DNA of 64,000 nucleotides from Spirosoma sp. SC4-14. Lineage in GTDB: Bacteria; Bacteroidota; Bacteroidia; Cytophagales; Spirosomataceae. The stretch spans positions 309,001-373,000 of the forward strand of contig NZ_CP147518.1 of the NCBI RefSeq assembly GCF_037201965.1, given 5' to 3'. The notes beneath the pieces were generated by a model. That model was not told where the DNA came from. It saw nothing but the letters and a program-made list of their open reading frames with translations, and searched no databases. A program made the translations under genes and the position numbers. Below, piece by piece: positions 51,852 through 61,306 of the stretch; the stretch's first letter is position 1; every line of letters starts with the position of its first letter.

Positions 51852-52994
51852 TTAACGGAGAATGTGCCGCATACGGGTCCAGAAGAAACCACCCGAAGGC
51901 TTACTTTTAGCCATTGCTGCCCGATTTAGTGCTGCCAGAAACAAAAAGTAACCCTGAGCATACCAGCTTCGAAAGCGATCGCTAACCTGCAGATCATGAT
52001 GAGGCAGATAAGCCAGCAGTTGCTCAAGATCAAACCGATCGGCGGCAACACCAACACCAGCCCGTTGCCCATCAATAGCGTTGCAAGCCTGTTCGAAATG
52101 ATTCGGTTGCGGAATCATAAGGGCAGGTTTACCCAGATAAGCTGCTTCACAAACCGACTCAAAGCCTGCTGTTGTTACGATCGCTTTGCAGCGAGACATA
52201 AAATCCAGAAAACGTTTGCCATCAATAGCATGGTAGGTAAGCGTGTCGTCAATAACTTGGTCAGGAACGTTAACTCCAGAATGAAACGCGTCCATTTGTA
52301 GAGTTGGATGCTGTTGATGCGCTTTTAGTAGTTCGGTTTTCAGGCCTGGCTGAGTAACGTAGGCTAATAGAAAATCACCGTCGACGGGCTTTAAATCGGT
52401 AATTTCCTGCCGGAGCAGTGGCGGAACCACGCGCAACCGCTGACTGGGTTCGTCGGCTTGTTTATCGAACGACAAAGCCAGTAGTTCTTCGGCCCCGAAA
52501 CACGTTAATCGGGTATTTATTTTAAACGCCTGCCGATAGAACCACTGTTTTTTCGGCCGCTGAAAGTTTGGATGAAACGCAAAATACTGGTGAGCAATAC
52601 ATACCATCGGTACGGTTGGCCGTAGGAGTGCATAGGTTAGGCCACCAAGCATTTCATAGAAATTTACGACAACGTCGGGCCGCTGTTGTCCAATAACATC
52701 GCGAACCTGTTTTAAACTGCGCCAGAAAGGTTTTGCGTATCGAATAGCCTGAACGGTTGTTTTAAACGGTTCCAGCTCATTTGTGCCAGCATTATAGACC
52801 AGGCCCGGGCTAAAAATGGGGGTGATGGGTGCGGTGAATTTTTCACTGAAAAATGCCGGAACCCCCCGCTCATCCGTGATACCAACCAACGCGCCAATCA
52901 CATCGTGGCCGGCTGTTTGCAGAATTTGGGCTAGCGACAACGCTTGTGTCAAATGGCCGCGTCCTTCGCCTTGTACTAGAAATAATACGCGCAT
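51852..52994 (-). CDS. Glycosyltransferase, MurG/GT28-like
   Basis: A 380-residue GT-B glycosyltransferase. The N-terminal donor-fold start is MRVLFLVQGEGRGHLTQALSL with a GxGHxxxA glycine loop. The C-terminal domain has CKAIVTTAGFESVCEAAYLGK and IPQPNHFEQACNA, the GT28/MurG-type nucleotide-sugar site. No membrane segment is clear, so it is probably peripheral. It lies 11 bp after the LpxH-like gene on the same strand and they are likely co-transcribed, which suggests a lipid-linked sugar substrate. Confidence 0.88.
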   Translation of the reverse strand: MRVLFLVQGEGRGHLTQALSLAQILQTAGHDVIGALVGITDERGVPAFFSEKFTAPITPIFSPGLVYNAGTNELEPFKTTVQAIRYAKPFWRSLKQVRDVIGQQRPDVVVNFYEMLGGLTYALLRPTVPMVCIAHQYFAFHPNFQRPKKQWFYRQAFKINTRLTCFGAEELLALSFDKQADEPSQRLRVVPPLLRQEITDLKPVDGDFLLAYVTQPGLKTELLKAHQQHPTLQMDAFHSGVNVPDQVIDDTLTYHAIDGKRFLDFMSRCKAIVTTAGFESVCEAAYLGKPALMIPQPNHFEQACNAIDGQRAGVGVAADRFDLEQLLAYLPHHDLQVSDRFRSWYAQGYFLFLAALNRAAMAKSKPSGGFFWTRMRHILR

Positions 52995-53005
52995 GATTGT
53001 CGGGC

Positions 53006-53830
53006 TTATTCGGTCTGGAGACTTAATTCGGTATCGATTTGCGTTCCAGTCGTATTGGTCAGAACTTTTTCATCGTCTTCGTCCAGATCCGAGGTATAGT
53101 AGAGTAAACTCCAGTTACCATCATGATCTTCAACGAGCGCACTCATCGATTCGACCCAATCGCCTGAATTCATGTAGATAATACCGTCGAAATCGCGAAT
53201 GGCGGGCTGATGAATATGACCGCAAATAATACCATCGCAATTACGGGCGCGAGCCAGTTCCATTAGTTTTTGCTCATAATCAGAAATGTAGCTGACAGCT
53301 TGTTTGATGCGACCTTTAATTTGCTGCGAGAGCGAGTAATAAGGCAAGCCACGCCAGGTTCGGTATTGATTATAGAACTTGTTGACCCAGAGCAGAAACG
53401 TGTAACCAAGATCGCCCAGATAGGCCAGCCACTTCATTTGTGAGGTGATGGAATCAAACACATCGCCATGCGTGACATAGAACTTGCTGGAGCCTGATTG
53501 CAGTGTGTAATCTTTTCGGATCGAAAAATTCTTACCTACTTTCAAAGGCATAACCTGATCCAGAAAATCATCGTGATTACCCCGCAAATAGATAACTTTT
53601 GTATCGTAATGAACGATTTGTTTTAAAACCGTTTTAAAAAAAGCAGTATGTTTCTTCTTCCAGGTACCGTACTGTTTCAGTTGCCAGCCATCAATGATGT
53701 CGCCATTCAGGATGAGTTTCTGGCATGAGTAATTTCGCAAAAATTCTGTGGCCTCTTTCGCTTTAGACCCGGCAGTGCCGAGATGAATGTCAGAGAGCAC
53801 AATTGTGCGGAACTGTGTACTTGATTTCAT
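53006..53830 (-). CDS. UDP-2,3-diacylglucosamine diphosphatase-like metallophosphoesterase
   Basis: A 274-residue calcineurin-type phosphoesterase of the LpxH-like group, which cuts UDP-diacylglucosamine in lipid A synthesis. All metal motifs are present: VLSDIHLGT, LNGDIIDGW, RGNHDDFLD, VTHGDVFDS and CGHIHQPAI. It may act in lipid A synthesis, or on a related envelope substrate with the downstream glycosyltransferase. The gene is divergent from the PglD-like gene. Confidence 0.87.
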   Translation of the reverse strand: MKSSTQFRTIVLSDIHLGTAGSKAKEATEFLRNYSCQKLILNGDIIDGWQLKQYGTWKKKHTAFFKTVLKQIVHYDTKVIYLRGNHDDFLDQVMPLKVGKNFSIRKDYTLQSGSSKFYVTHGDVFDSITSQMKWLAYLGDLGYTFLLWVNKFYNQYRTWRGLPYYSLSQQIKGRIKQAVSYISDYEQKLMELARARNCDGIICGHIHQPAIRDFDGIIYMNSGDWVESMSALVEDHDGNWSLLYYTSDLDEDDEKVLTNTTGTQIDTELSLQTE

Positions 53831-53942
53831 GGACGAATTTACCTTCCATTTATGAAGTGGGATTTACTTTAATGTTACCAAATTGACAACAATAATGCCT
53901 TTGTGCGGCAATTATTCATATTGACTTAATACACTACGACAA

Positions 53943-54575
53943 ATGGAAAATCCAGTGCTGATTTTTGGGGCAGGAAACCTGGGAATGACCGCTTTAGACT
54001 TATTTCAACGCAATAATGTTGTTGTTTATGGGCTGCTCGACGACAAAAAGGAGCTACACGGTAAAGAGTTTGGCGATGTATCGGTGTTGGGAGATACGGA
54101 TGACGATGGCTTTCTGAAACTGATTGGCCATAAGTGCGAAGCTTTCGTGGCCATTAGTGATAGTCGTGTTCGGAAACGATTGGTAAAAATGCTCAACGAA
54201 CGCCGGAAGGTGCAACCCGTAAATGCGATTCATGATACGGCAGTTGTATCACAAATGGCTACATTGGGGCATGGTAATCTGATTGCAGCCCGAGCCGTCA
54301 TAAACCCATTTGCCGAACTAGGCCAGCATTGTATTGTTCAGTCGGGAGCTATTATCGAAAGCCAGGCTAAACTAGGCGACTATGTACAGGTCGGAACCGG
54401 CAGTTTGATCAGTAGCCACGTGACCATCGAAGAAGGGGCTTTTATTGGCGCAGGAGCCACGATCGTGGCTGGATTGACCATTGGTAAGAATGCCCGCATT
54501 GGTGCAGGTTCTGTGGTCATAGAAAGTGTTGGCGCGGGAGAAACCGTATTTGGCAATCCGGCCAAAAAACTGTAG
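53943..54575 (+). CDS. PglD-like sugar O/N-acyltransferase
   Basis: A 210-residue protein of the NeuD/PglD family: an N-terminal Rossmann-like nucleotide-sugar domain (VLIFGAGNLGMTALDLF) and a C-terminal left-handed beta-helix with hexapeptide repeats (about residues 100-200, e.g. AVISQM-type turns, HCIVQSGAIIESQAKLGDYV, and FIGAGATIVAGLTIG). Such enzymes acetylate amino sugars for surface polysaccharides. Its TAG stop is part of the left arm of the REP-like element at 54572-54684. Confidence 0.88.
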   Translation: MENPVLIFGAGNLGMTALDLFQRNNVVVYGLLDDKKELHGKEFGDVSVLGDTDDDGFLKLIGHKCEAFVAISDSRVRKRLVKMLNERRKVQPVNAIHDTAVVSQMATLGHGNLIAARAVINPFAELGQHCIVQSGAIIESQAKLGDYVQVGTGSLISSHVTIEEGAFIGAGATIVAGLTIGKNARIGAGSVVIESVGAGETVFGNPAKKL

Positions 54576-54684
54576 AGACGCGATCTCTCGCGTCTCCTAT
54601 GATCAGCAGTTAATAGCTATTAATCATCGCTCGCACCTACTAGTATTGCTAACGCCCAGGAGACGCGAGGAATCGCGTCTCTAC
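54572..54684. repeat. REP-like doublet in inverted orientation
   Basis: Arm 54572-54598 and arm 54658-54684 are inverted copies differing at 2 of 27 positions. Each arm is itself a hairpin: GAGACGCGA and TCGCGTCTC around a 4-nt loop. The terminal GTAG of each arm supplies the TAG stop codon of the gene that enters it (54573-54575 plus; 54683-54681 minus). The 59-bp centre has no obvious structure. The sequence resembles repeats I know from Spirosoma and cyanobacteria. Confidence 0.85.
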
Positions 54685-55622
54685 TCTACATACAAAACTT
54701 CGTTAGCCAGAAAATCCTGATAAGTTCGCTCCAGGCCTTCTTTCAGCTCGGTGGCATGTTTCCAGCCCATCGCATGTAATCGCGACACATCCATTAATTT
54801 GCGGGGTGTACCGTCGGGCTTTTCGGTATTCCAGCGGAGTTCACCTTCAAAACCAACGGTTTCCTTAACCATCTCGGCCAGTTCGCGAATAGTTACATCC
54901 TCGCCAGTTCCGATGTTGACAAACAACTCGTCGTTATACTGTTGCATCAGATAGAAACAGGCATCGGCCAGATCGTCGGCATGGAGAAACTCGCGACGTG
55001 GCGAACCCGTGCCCCATACCTCAACCGAAGGCAGATTGTTGATTTTAGCTTCGTGGAATTTCCGGATCAGTGCAGGCAGTACGTGTGAGCCCTGCAAATC
55101 GTAGTTATCATTTGGGCCATACAAATTGGTTGGCATAGCCGAAATGAAGTTACACCCATATTGGTTGCGATAAGCTTCACAAAGTTTAATGCCCGTAATT
55201 TTGGCAATGGCGTATGGTTCGTTGGTCGGTTCCAGGTAGCCGCTCAACAAATAGTCTTCTTTTAGCGGTTGTGGCGCTAACTTTGGATAAATACACGATG
55301 AGCCAAGGAACAACAGCTTCTTAACGCCTGTTTCATAAGCGCTATGAATAATGTTGGCCTCAATCATCAGATTGTCGTACAGGAATTCGGCCCGGTAAAT
55401 ATTGTTGGCCAGGATACCACCAACTTTAGCCGCTGCCAAAAAGACATAATCGGGTTTTTCTTCGGTAAAGAAGTCAATTACGGCGGCCTGATTACGCAAA
55501 TCTAGTTCAGATGAAGTGCGGGTAATAATGTTTTCGTATCCCTCGGCATGTAATTTGCGAGTAATAGCTGAGCCGACCATCCCCCGGTGTCCGGCAACGT
55601 AAATGCGAGCCTGTTTTTCCAC
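54681..55622 (-). CDS. fcl: GDP-L-fucose synthase
   Basis: A 313-residue SDR enzyme that makes GDP-L-fucose from GDP-4-keto-6-deoxymannose by epimerisation and reduction. It has the Rossmann motif [13 protein letters not shown], the serine strand [12 protein letters not shown], and the catalytic [12 protein letters not shown] (Tyr and Lys). The rest, including [13 protein letters not shown] and [15 protein letters not shown], is standard. Translation begins at GTG 55622, as an in-frame stop lies just upstream. No gmd is in the window. Two tandem TAAGTTTG boxes upstream (55703-55696 and 55712-55705, minus) may be promoters. Confidence 0.95.
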   Translation of the reverse strand: MEKQARIYVAGHRGMVGSAITRKLHAEGYENIITRTSSELDLRNQAAVIDFFTEEKPDYVFLAAAKVGGILANNIYRAEFLYDNLMIEANIIHSAYETGVKKLLFLGSSCIYPKLAPQPLKEDYLLSGYLEPTNEPYAIAKITGIKLCEAYRNQYGCNFISAMPTNLYGPNDNYDLQGSHVLPALIRKFHEAKINNLPSVEVWGTGSPRREFLHADDLADACFYLMQQYNDELFVNIGTGEDVTIRELAEMVKETVGFEGELRWNTEKPDGTPRKLMDVSRLHAMGWKHATELKEGLERTYQDFLANEVLYVE

Positions 55623-55736
55623 GTATTTTGCTTATATAGTGTGTCTGATATTCAGTAAAAGAACGGATAAAATAATAGTACGTAGTGAATCGTTGCAAAC
55701 TTAACAAACTTAAGACATCAATCGTTTGTCCTGATT

Positions 55737-56744
55737 ATGTCCATGTTATATTTTAAATATTTTCTTGTTGTTGTCATATTTATTGAATCAGGAACATTGT
55801 TTGCGCAGGGGAAACCCTCCCAACCTTCGTCGCTGACCACTGCCAGCAAGCCTGTGTTAGCGCCCTCTGGTGCGCCAGAATCTCCATTTGCGTCCGTTCC
55901 ATCTTCAATGACTACACTTGGTCTACCATCTATGTCGTCATTGAAAGGGCAAAAAGACACCTATATCTCTGAAGTTCAAGACCTGGGTTTGAAAATCAAA
56001 CAACTAAAAAAGGCTAAATCGGAGAAGAAAGCAAAGAAAAAGACCGCAAAAAATGAATATGAGGGGTTGGCTATGGTTAAAGCTTATACCAAAATAGGCA
56101 GTGGCGACCGTACCATTATCGAAGAGTTTCATATTCTGCGGGATAACGATGCCGCTAAACCGTTGCCATATATACGTGATATTTATCGATATTATCAGCG
56201 AAGCGGTCGGGTAACGAGTTCGATTATAAGAGACGAAGGCAGCGGCCTTTTACTGCATGGCCCTTACAAACGCTATCAGAATGGAAATCTGATTGAAGAA
56301 GGGTATTACTATGCCGGTATGAAAGATGGGCGGTGGGAAAAATATGATTCTCATTTCATTCTTCTGGATAAAACCCGCTGGCAAAAAGGAGTTCCGGCCG
56401 AGTCGAGGTTAACCTTCTATGATTCTACGCATCGAAAAATCAAAGAAATTGTTCCGATTGAATATGGTAAAATCAAAGGAACCTACATGGCGTTTTACGA
56501 AAACGGATTGCTGGCTGAAGAAGGGAAATACGACAATGGCATCAAGATTGGCCGCTGGACCGAATTTTATCCGATAAGTCCGAGTGGTCGGCGTATGCGT
56601 AAAAAACTCATGCAATATGGCCGTGATCAATGGGACACAGAATTCGAACCGTTTGTTATTACCGAGTGGGACGAAAAAGGTAAAGTGACCTATGAGCGAT
56701 CGAAAGACAAAAAAGTTGTAGACGAAGAGGAGGCTGAAAACTAG
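55737..56744 (+). CDS. Exported MORN-repeat (YwqK-type) protein
   Basis: A 335-residue exported protein with a signal peptide (YFKYFLVVVIFIESGTLFAQ). A Ser/Pro-rich linker and a Lys-rich coiled segment (about residues 83-103) precede MORN/YwqK-type repeats: GPYKRYQNGNLIEEGYYYAG, MKDGRWEKYD, and GTYMAFYENGLLAEEGKYDN with IKIGRWTEFY. These short beta-hairpin repeats often mediate protein or lipid contact. The C-terminus is acidic. The function is unknown. It converges with the TPR gene with a 3-bp gap. Confidence 0.8.
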   Translation: MSMLYFKYFLVVVIFIESGTLFAQGKPSQPSSLTTASKPVLAPSGAPESPFASVPSSMTTLGLPSMSSLKGQKDTYISEVQDLGLKIKQLKKAKSEKKAKKKTAKNEYEGLAMVKAYTKIGSGDRTIIEEFHILRDNDAAKPLPYIRDIYRYYQRSGRVTSSIIRDEGSGLLLHGPYKRYQNGNLIEEGYYYAGMKDGRWEKYDSHFILLDKTRWQKGVPAESRLTFYDSTHRKIKEIVPIEYGKIKGTYMAFYENGLLAEEGKYDNGIKIGRWTEFYPISPSGRRMRKKLMQYGRDQWDTEFEPFVITEWDEKGKVTYERSKDKKVVDEEEAEN

Positions 56745-56747
56745 AAG

Positions 56748-57551
56748 TTATTTGAATACGCCTTTTGGATCGGGTCGTTTGACCAGCAGATCGTTCAGGT
56801 AATGAAGGTCTAACACCGACATATCGAGCGTTCGGGCCTGATGAAAATACTCCCAGGCTTTATCGTAATCAGCTTTCAGGAAATTTACCAGTGAAAGTTT
56901 TTGATATGCTACGGCATTGTCGGGGCTAATCGACAGCGATTTTTGCAGAATTTGTTCTGCTTCTATTAAATCGGTGGTATCTGCTTTATTTTGATAATGT
57001 TTGATCTGAACCGTAGCCAGATCAGTCATTAATATAGTATTCGTATCAGCTACGGCCAATCCTCTCTTCAACATCCGAATCGCATCGGGCAGGTTTTCTT
57101 TCTGATAGCAAACAACCCCTAGTCCCCAATAGGCATCTGAGTTTTTATTATTGAGCAGCCACGCCAGATTGAACCGATAAGCCGCCGTGTCTAACTGCCC
57201 ATTTGTGATATAATCCCAGCCACGGGCCGCAAAGAAATCGCTGGCTTCCGACCGGCTTGCAAAATTGCGGTCGCAGTCATTCAGAAAATGAATTTCCAGA
57301 TCGATTTGTTCGGCGGTTTTAGCGCGTTCGCCAAATAGGGGTAAAATATTTAGAGATTCGAGCGTTTCGGGGGTTGCAGTATCAGTGGTAGGTTCCCTTT
57401 TAGAGACGCTCTGTTCTTTACTGGATGCAGCGCTGCCTGCTGGCCGATCGGAGTTGGACCGTACAGACGTAATAAGCTGTTTGGGCTGGGCCGTTACCCA
57501 TAAAGGCAAGATGACCAAACCCAATTGCACCAGATTCATCCGAACGTTCAT
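56748..57551 (-). CDS. Exported TPR protein
   Basis: A 267-residue exported protein starting at ATG 57551 with the signal NLVQLGLVILPLWVTAQ. A Ser/Thr-rich linker (about residues 25-65) is followed by TPR repeats: AYRFNLAWLLNNKNSDAYWG, VVCYQKENLPDAIRMLKRGL, EQILQKSLSISPDNAVAYQK and DYDKAWEYFHQARTLDMS. It is likely a periplasmic scaffold; no catalytic motif is visible. The neighbour across the 3-bp convergent gap is a MORN-type exported protein, and the mRNAs probably overlap. Confidence 0.8.
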   Translation of the reverse strand: MNVRMNLVQLGLVILPLWVTAQPKQLITSVRSNSDRPAGSAASSKEQSVSKREPTTDTATPETLESLNILPLFGERAKTAEQIDLEIHFLNDCDRNFASRSEASDFFAARGWDYITNGQLDTAAYRFNLAWLLNNKNSDAYWGLGVVCYQKENLPDAIRMLKRGLAVADTNTILMTDLATVQIKHYQNKADTTDLIEAEQILQKSLSISPDNAVAYQKLSLVNFLKADYDKAWEYFHQARTLDMSVLDLHYLNDLLVKRPDPKGVFK

Positions 57552-57620
57552 ACTAACTAACACACTGCTGGTATTACGATAAAACGAATGGGGAATCCAA
57601 GTTAGTACATTGTTTTGAAA

Positions 57621-59036
57621 CTACCGACGGTTTCCCCGAGGCCGCGATCGTTTAGCGGAACTTATGGCCGTTCCTGGCTTACGCGTTGAACGGGTAAAAT
57701 GTCCTCCCGATGACTTAGAGGCTGTTTTTTTGGTGTCGGTTCCACTCGACTTTGACTTTGAACGAGCTTTGCCAGGGCCCATATTTTTCTCTTTTTTTTC
57801 GTGAAAGGCTCCCAGAAACGTAGGATCTTCTTTTCGCCGTTGTTCATCTATTTCCCGCAACATGGCCTGCTGCTCATCGAAAGGCGTTTCTGTGATTTCA
57901 ATTTCAGTAGGTAAGGGTTGGCGAGGAACTGTCATACGAATGATTTTCTCAATCTTCTGCACATGATAATCCTCGGCCATTGTCACAAACGTAATGGCTT
58001 CACCGGTTCGGTTGGCTCGACCAGTACGACCAATCCGATGAACATAATCTTCGTAAATCAGCGGTACATCGAAATTGATGACGTGGCTTACTTCGGCCAC
58101 ATCAATACCACGGGCGGCCACATCCGTTGCAACTAATACCTGAATGTTTCCTTCCTTGAAATCATCCATGGCATTGATGCGGGTGTTCTGGCCTTTGTTG
58201 GCATGGATAACCCGTACCTTGTTGGGATCTAACACTTTCCGTGCCAGAAACTTATAAATATTTTCGGCGGTGGTTTTGGTTCGGGCAAAGATGATAACGC
58301 GCTGAAAGGATTCGCTGCGGATCAAATGTTCGACCAGATTGATTTTGGTACGGAAATTAGGTACTTCATAAATTACCTGATTAACCATATCGGCAGTAGA
58401 GGCCTGTGGCGTCACTTCAATCCGAATCGGGGCTTCCAGAAACTCCTCCGAAAGTCGCTCAACCCGCCCGCCAAACGTAGCCGAAAAGAGGAGATTCTGG
58501 CGTTTTGTCGGAATCACTTCCAGAATAGATCGGATTTGAGGCATAAACCCCATATCCATCATTTTGTCCGCTTCATCGAGAACCATTGTCCGAATGTCTT
58601 TTGTGATTAGCTCACTTATCCGGTAGAGGTCCATAAACCGACCGGGTGTTGCCACCACAAGATCAATTCCTTTACGCAGAGCCTCAATTTGAGTTTTAGG
58701 CCCCAGGCCACCGTAGAGGGCAACATAGCGTAGGTCAGTATATTTTGCCAGTTGACCTACCGCTTCAGTAATCTGCATAACCAGCTCTCGGGTTGGGGCA
58801 AGAATTAACGCACGGGGAGTTGAGCCCTGAGCGTATTTTATTTTCATGAGTAAGGGCAGCAGATAAGCCGCCGTTTTACCCGTACCGGTTTGGGCAATAC
58901 CCAGTACATCGTGATTCCCTAAACTGAGAGGAATGGTTTTTTGCTGGATAGGGGTTGGTTCTGTATAGCCAAGATCGGCGACCGCATTTAGTAACTGCCG
59001 GTTTAGATCAAATTGCTCGAAAGAAGTTATTTCCAT
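57621..59036 (-). CDS. rhlE: DEAD-box RNA helicase RhlE-like
   Basis: A 471-residue DEAD-box helicase that unwinds structured RNA during ribosome assembly and decay. All motifs are present in order: Q motif (FEQFDLNRQLLNAVADLGYT...PTPIQ), motif I AQTGTGKT, Ia PTRELVMQI, GG, Ib TPGRFMD, II VLDEADKMMDMG, III SATF, IV IIFART, V ATDVAARGIDV and VI HRIGRTGR. The C-terminal 90 residues are a Lys/Arg/Ser-rich RNA-binding tail. It is a single-gene unit. Confidence 0.95.
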   Translation of the reverse strand: MEITSFEQFDLNRQLLNAVADLGYTEPTPIQQKTIPLSLGNHDVLGIAQTGTGKTAAYLLPLLMKIKYAQGSTPRALILAPTRELVMQITEAVGQLAKYTDLRYVALYGGLGPKTQIEALRKGIDLVVATPGRFMDLYRISELITKDIRTMVLDEADKMMDMGFMPQIRSILEVIPTKRQNLLFSATFGGRVERLSEEFLEAPIRIEVTPQASTADMVNQVIYEVPNFRTKINLVEHLIRSESFQRVIIFARTKTTAENIYKFLARKVLDPNKVRVIHANKGQNTRINAMDDFKEGNIQVLVATDVAARGIDVAEVSHVINFDVPLIYEDYVHRIGRTGRANRTGEAITFVTMAEDYHVQKIEKIIRMTVPRQPLPTEIEITETPFDEQQAMLREIDEQRRKEDPTFLGAFHEKKEKNMGPGKARSKSKSSGTDTKKTASKSSGGHFTRSTRKPGTAISSAKRSRPRGNRR

Positions 59037-59121
59037 AGAATATAGCTGGCAGCAATATGCTTCCAGTATTAGTCTGTTGCAACAGAGTGGTTAAAAAGAC
59101 AGTATAGGCTGCCAAAAAAGT

Positions 59122-60003
59122 TCAGAACTGCTTTAATACGCGCTCCACACCGCTAACGTATCCCGAACCAAACAGATTCACATGTACCAGTAATGGATAA
59201 AGGTTATAAATAGAAACGCGCTCATTAAACCCGTCTTCAAGCGGAAACGCTTCATCGTAGGCTTCATAAAACGCTTCGGCAAACCCTCCGAATAATCTGG
59301 TAAAGGCCAGATCGGCCTCTCGATAGCCGAAATATACTGCCGGATCTATCAGGGCGGGCCCGCCATTTTCGGTTACGATCACATTGCCCGACCATAAATC
59401 GCCGTGGAGCAGGGCCGGGCGTTCGTTTGGCAGTATGCTGGGCAAGTGATTCCGCAACCGAAACAATGCATCATACACCGATTTGGATAGTAATCCTTTA
59501 TAGAGTGCCATGCCTGCCTGTGGTAATAAGCGCTGCTCGAAAAAGAAATCGATGCCGTTTGTTGTCAGTGAATTGGATTGCGGTAAAGAACCTATATAAT
59601 TAGCGAAACTCAAGCCAAATTTTGCCTGTGTGTGCGAATGAATCAAGGCCAGCGATTGCCCCAGATTTTCCCAATACGTTCTGTTGGGAGTGCCTGGGTC
59701 TATGTATTCCAGAATCAGATAGGATTTATCGGATTGCTGACCATAACCCACTACCTGCGGAATATACAACGCATCTGTTTGCCGGAGAAGGTCGAGACCT
59801 CGTGCTTCGGTTTCGAACATATCCTGCCGTTCGGCGTGGTTCCATTTGATGAAAAAAACACCTTCCGACGAAAATACCTGAGCCGCCGTATTAATATCGC
59901 CACCCGATAAAAACTGTGTCTCGATCACCTCAACCGGCTGGCCTAAAGCCGAAAACAGAATCGTCTCAAAAAACGAAAGTTGTTCGTCACCCCAAAAATT
60001 CAT
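59122..60003 (-). CDS. Fructosamine kinase family protein
   Basis: A 293-residue kinase-fold protein of the fructosamine-3-kinase family, which removes sugar from glycated amines by phosphorylating it. It has the N-lobe (LSGGDINTAAQVF with VFFIKWN as the lysine strand), the catalytic loop LLHGDLWSGNVIV and the metal motif LIDPAVYFGYREADLAF. These are diagnostic for the family. The bacterial role is repair of glycated proteins or small amines. It is divergent from anmK. Confidence 0.9.
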   Translation of the reverse strand: MNFWGDEQLSFFETILFSALGQPVEVIETQFLSGGDINTAAQVFSSEGVFFIKWNHAERQDMFETEARGLDLLRQTDALYIPQVVGYGQQSDKSYLILEYIDPGTPNRTYWENLGQSLALIHSHTQAKFGLSFANYIGSLPQSNSLTTNGIDFFFEQRLLPQAGMALYKGLLSKSVYDALFRLRNHLPSILPNERPALLHGDLWSGNVIVTENGGPALIDPAVYFGYREADLAFTRLFGGFAEAFYEAYDEAFPLEDGFNERVSIYNLYPLLVHVNLFGSGYVSGVERVLKQF

Positions 60004-60090
60004 GCGTTATTCGCGTAAGAATAAATCATAACCGAAGCGATTTCATGAAGTAATTGCTGTAAGTTATGAATACTGAAACTTAAATCGTTT

Positions 60091-61287
60091 ATGAACCCAC
60101 AGATTCAACAGCTATACAATAGTGCTAATAAAACCCAACGACGAATCATTGGTTTGATGTCGGGTACATCGCTCGATGGATTGGATGTTGCGCTTTGCCG
60201 GATTACGGGCAGTGGCCCCGATACTGAGGTTGCCCTTGAACGCTTTACAACAGTTTCTTATGAAGACAGCTTTAAGAATGAAATTCGGATGATTTTCGCC
60301 AAACGTGAAATCGATTTCGAACAACTTTGTTTATTGAATCCATACATTGGCCAGCTCCACGGTCAGATGATTCTCGATTGTCTGCGTAAGTGGAATATAA
60401 AACCCGACGAGGTGGATATTGTTGCCAGTCATGGCCAAACGGTTTATCATGCTCCCAAAAGCCAGCATCGGCGCGATAAGTTCCCAAACGCAACACTTCA
60501 GATTGGTGATGGCGATCATGTGGCGGCTACAACTGGTATTATTACGTTTAGCGATTTTCGGCAGAAACACGTGGCATTAGGGGGCGAAGGCGCACCACTG
60601 GCCGTATACGGCGACTATTTTATGTTCTCTCAAAAGGGAGAGAATCGTATTCTTCTAAATATGGGCGGAATTGCCAACTTTACCTATTTACCTGCCGATG
60701 GAGAGGCTCGTAACGTGTTTACGACCGACACGGGGCCGGGCAATACGCTGTTAGATGCCTATGCTCGCCGTTTTCTGAACAAAGCCTACGACGAAGATGG
60801 CAGATTGGCGGCCAGTGGTCAGGTAAGCACAGCGTTGCTCGAAGCCTTGAAAACCAATCCATTTTTTGAGGCTCCTTTTCCCAAAACAACTGGTCCTGAA
60901 GTATTCAATCCTGCCTATGTAGAAGCCATGCAGGAAAAAAGCCACACTGCACACTTATCGGCTGCCGACCTGATGGCTACGCTTGTACAGTTTAGTGCCG
61001 AAACGATTGCGAGTTCAATCCGGCGAGTTTTGCGGGCTGGCGAAACCTACCGGGTATATATGAGTGGTGGAGGCATGCATAATCCTGTATTGACTAATAC
61101 GATTCAGGAATTGCTGCCTACCTGTTCGTTTGGCGTAACCGACGAGCTCGGGATCAATGGCGATGCGAAGGAAGCCGTTTTATTTGCTGTTTTGGCAAAT
61201 GAGAGTCTGGCAGGCGGAACTACGTCGTTTGGCGATCGGCAGGGAGTGCCAACCGTTTCGATGGGAAAAGTTAGTTTTCCGAAATAA
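60091..61287 (+). CDS. anmK: Anhydro-N-acetylmuramic acid kinase
   Basis: A 398-residue sugar kinase that opens and phosphorylates 1,6-anhydro-MurNAc from turned-over peptidoglycan, giving MurNAc-6-phosphate. Motifs: the ATP loop GLMSGTSLDGLDVAL at about residue 21, ASHGQTVYH, FRQKHVALGGEGAPLA, NMGGIANFTYL, TDTGPGNTLLDAY and the late YMSGGGMHNPV. The length is a little more than E. coli AnmK. A peptidoglycan-recycling gene next to amj, a lipid II flippase gene, is a plausible functional neighbourhood. Confidence 0.95.
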   Translation: MNPQIQQLYNSANKTQRRIIGLMSGTSLDGLDVALCRITGSGPDTEVALERFTTVSYEDSFKNEIRMIFAKREIDFEQLCLLNPYIGQLHGQMILDCLRKWNIKPDEVDIVASHGQTVYHAPKSQHRRDKFPNATLQIGDGDHVAATTGIITFSDFRQKHVALGGEGAPLAVYGDYFMFSQKGENRILLNMGGIANFTYLPADGEARNVFTTDTGPGNTLLDAYARRFLNKAYDEDGRLAASGQVSTALLEALKTNPFFEAPFPKTTGPEVFNPAYVEAMQEKSHTAHLSAADLMATLVQFSAETIASSIRRVLRAGETYRVYMSGGGMHNPVLTNTIQELLPTCSFGVTDELGINGDAKEAVLFAVLANESLAGGTTSFGDRQGVPTVSMGKVSFPK

Positions 61288-61306
61288 CGACGAAATAGGG
61301 GGAGGA

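Noticed and set aside
54572..54684. Insertion sequence or integron attC site
   Set aside because: Only 113 bp, no transposase or integrase frame, no target duplication and no attC core pattern; a REP-like doublet fits better.
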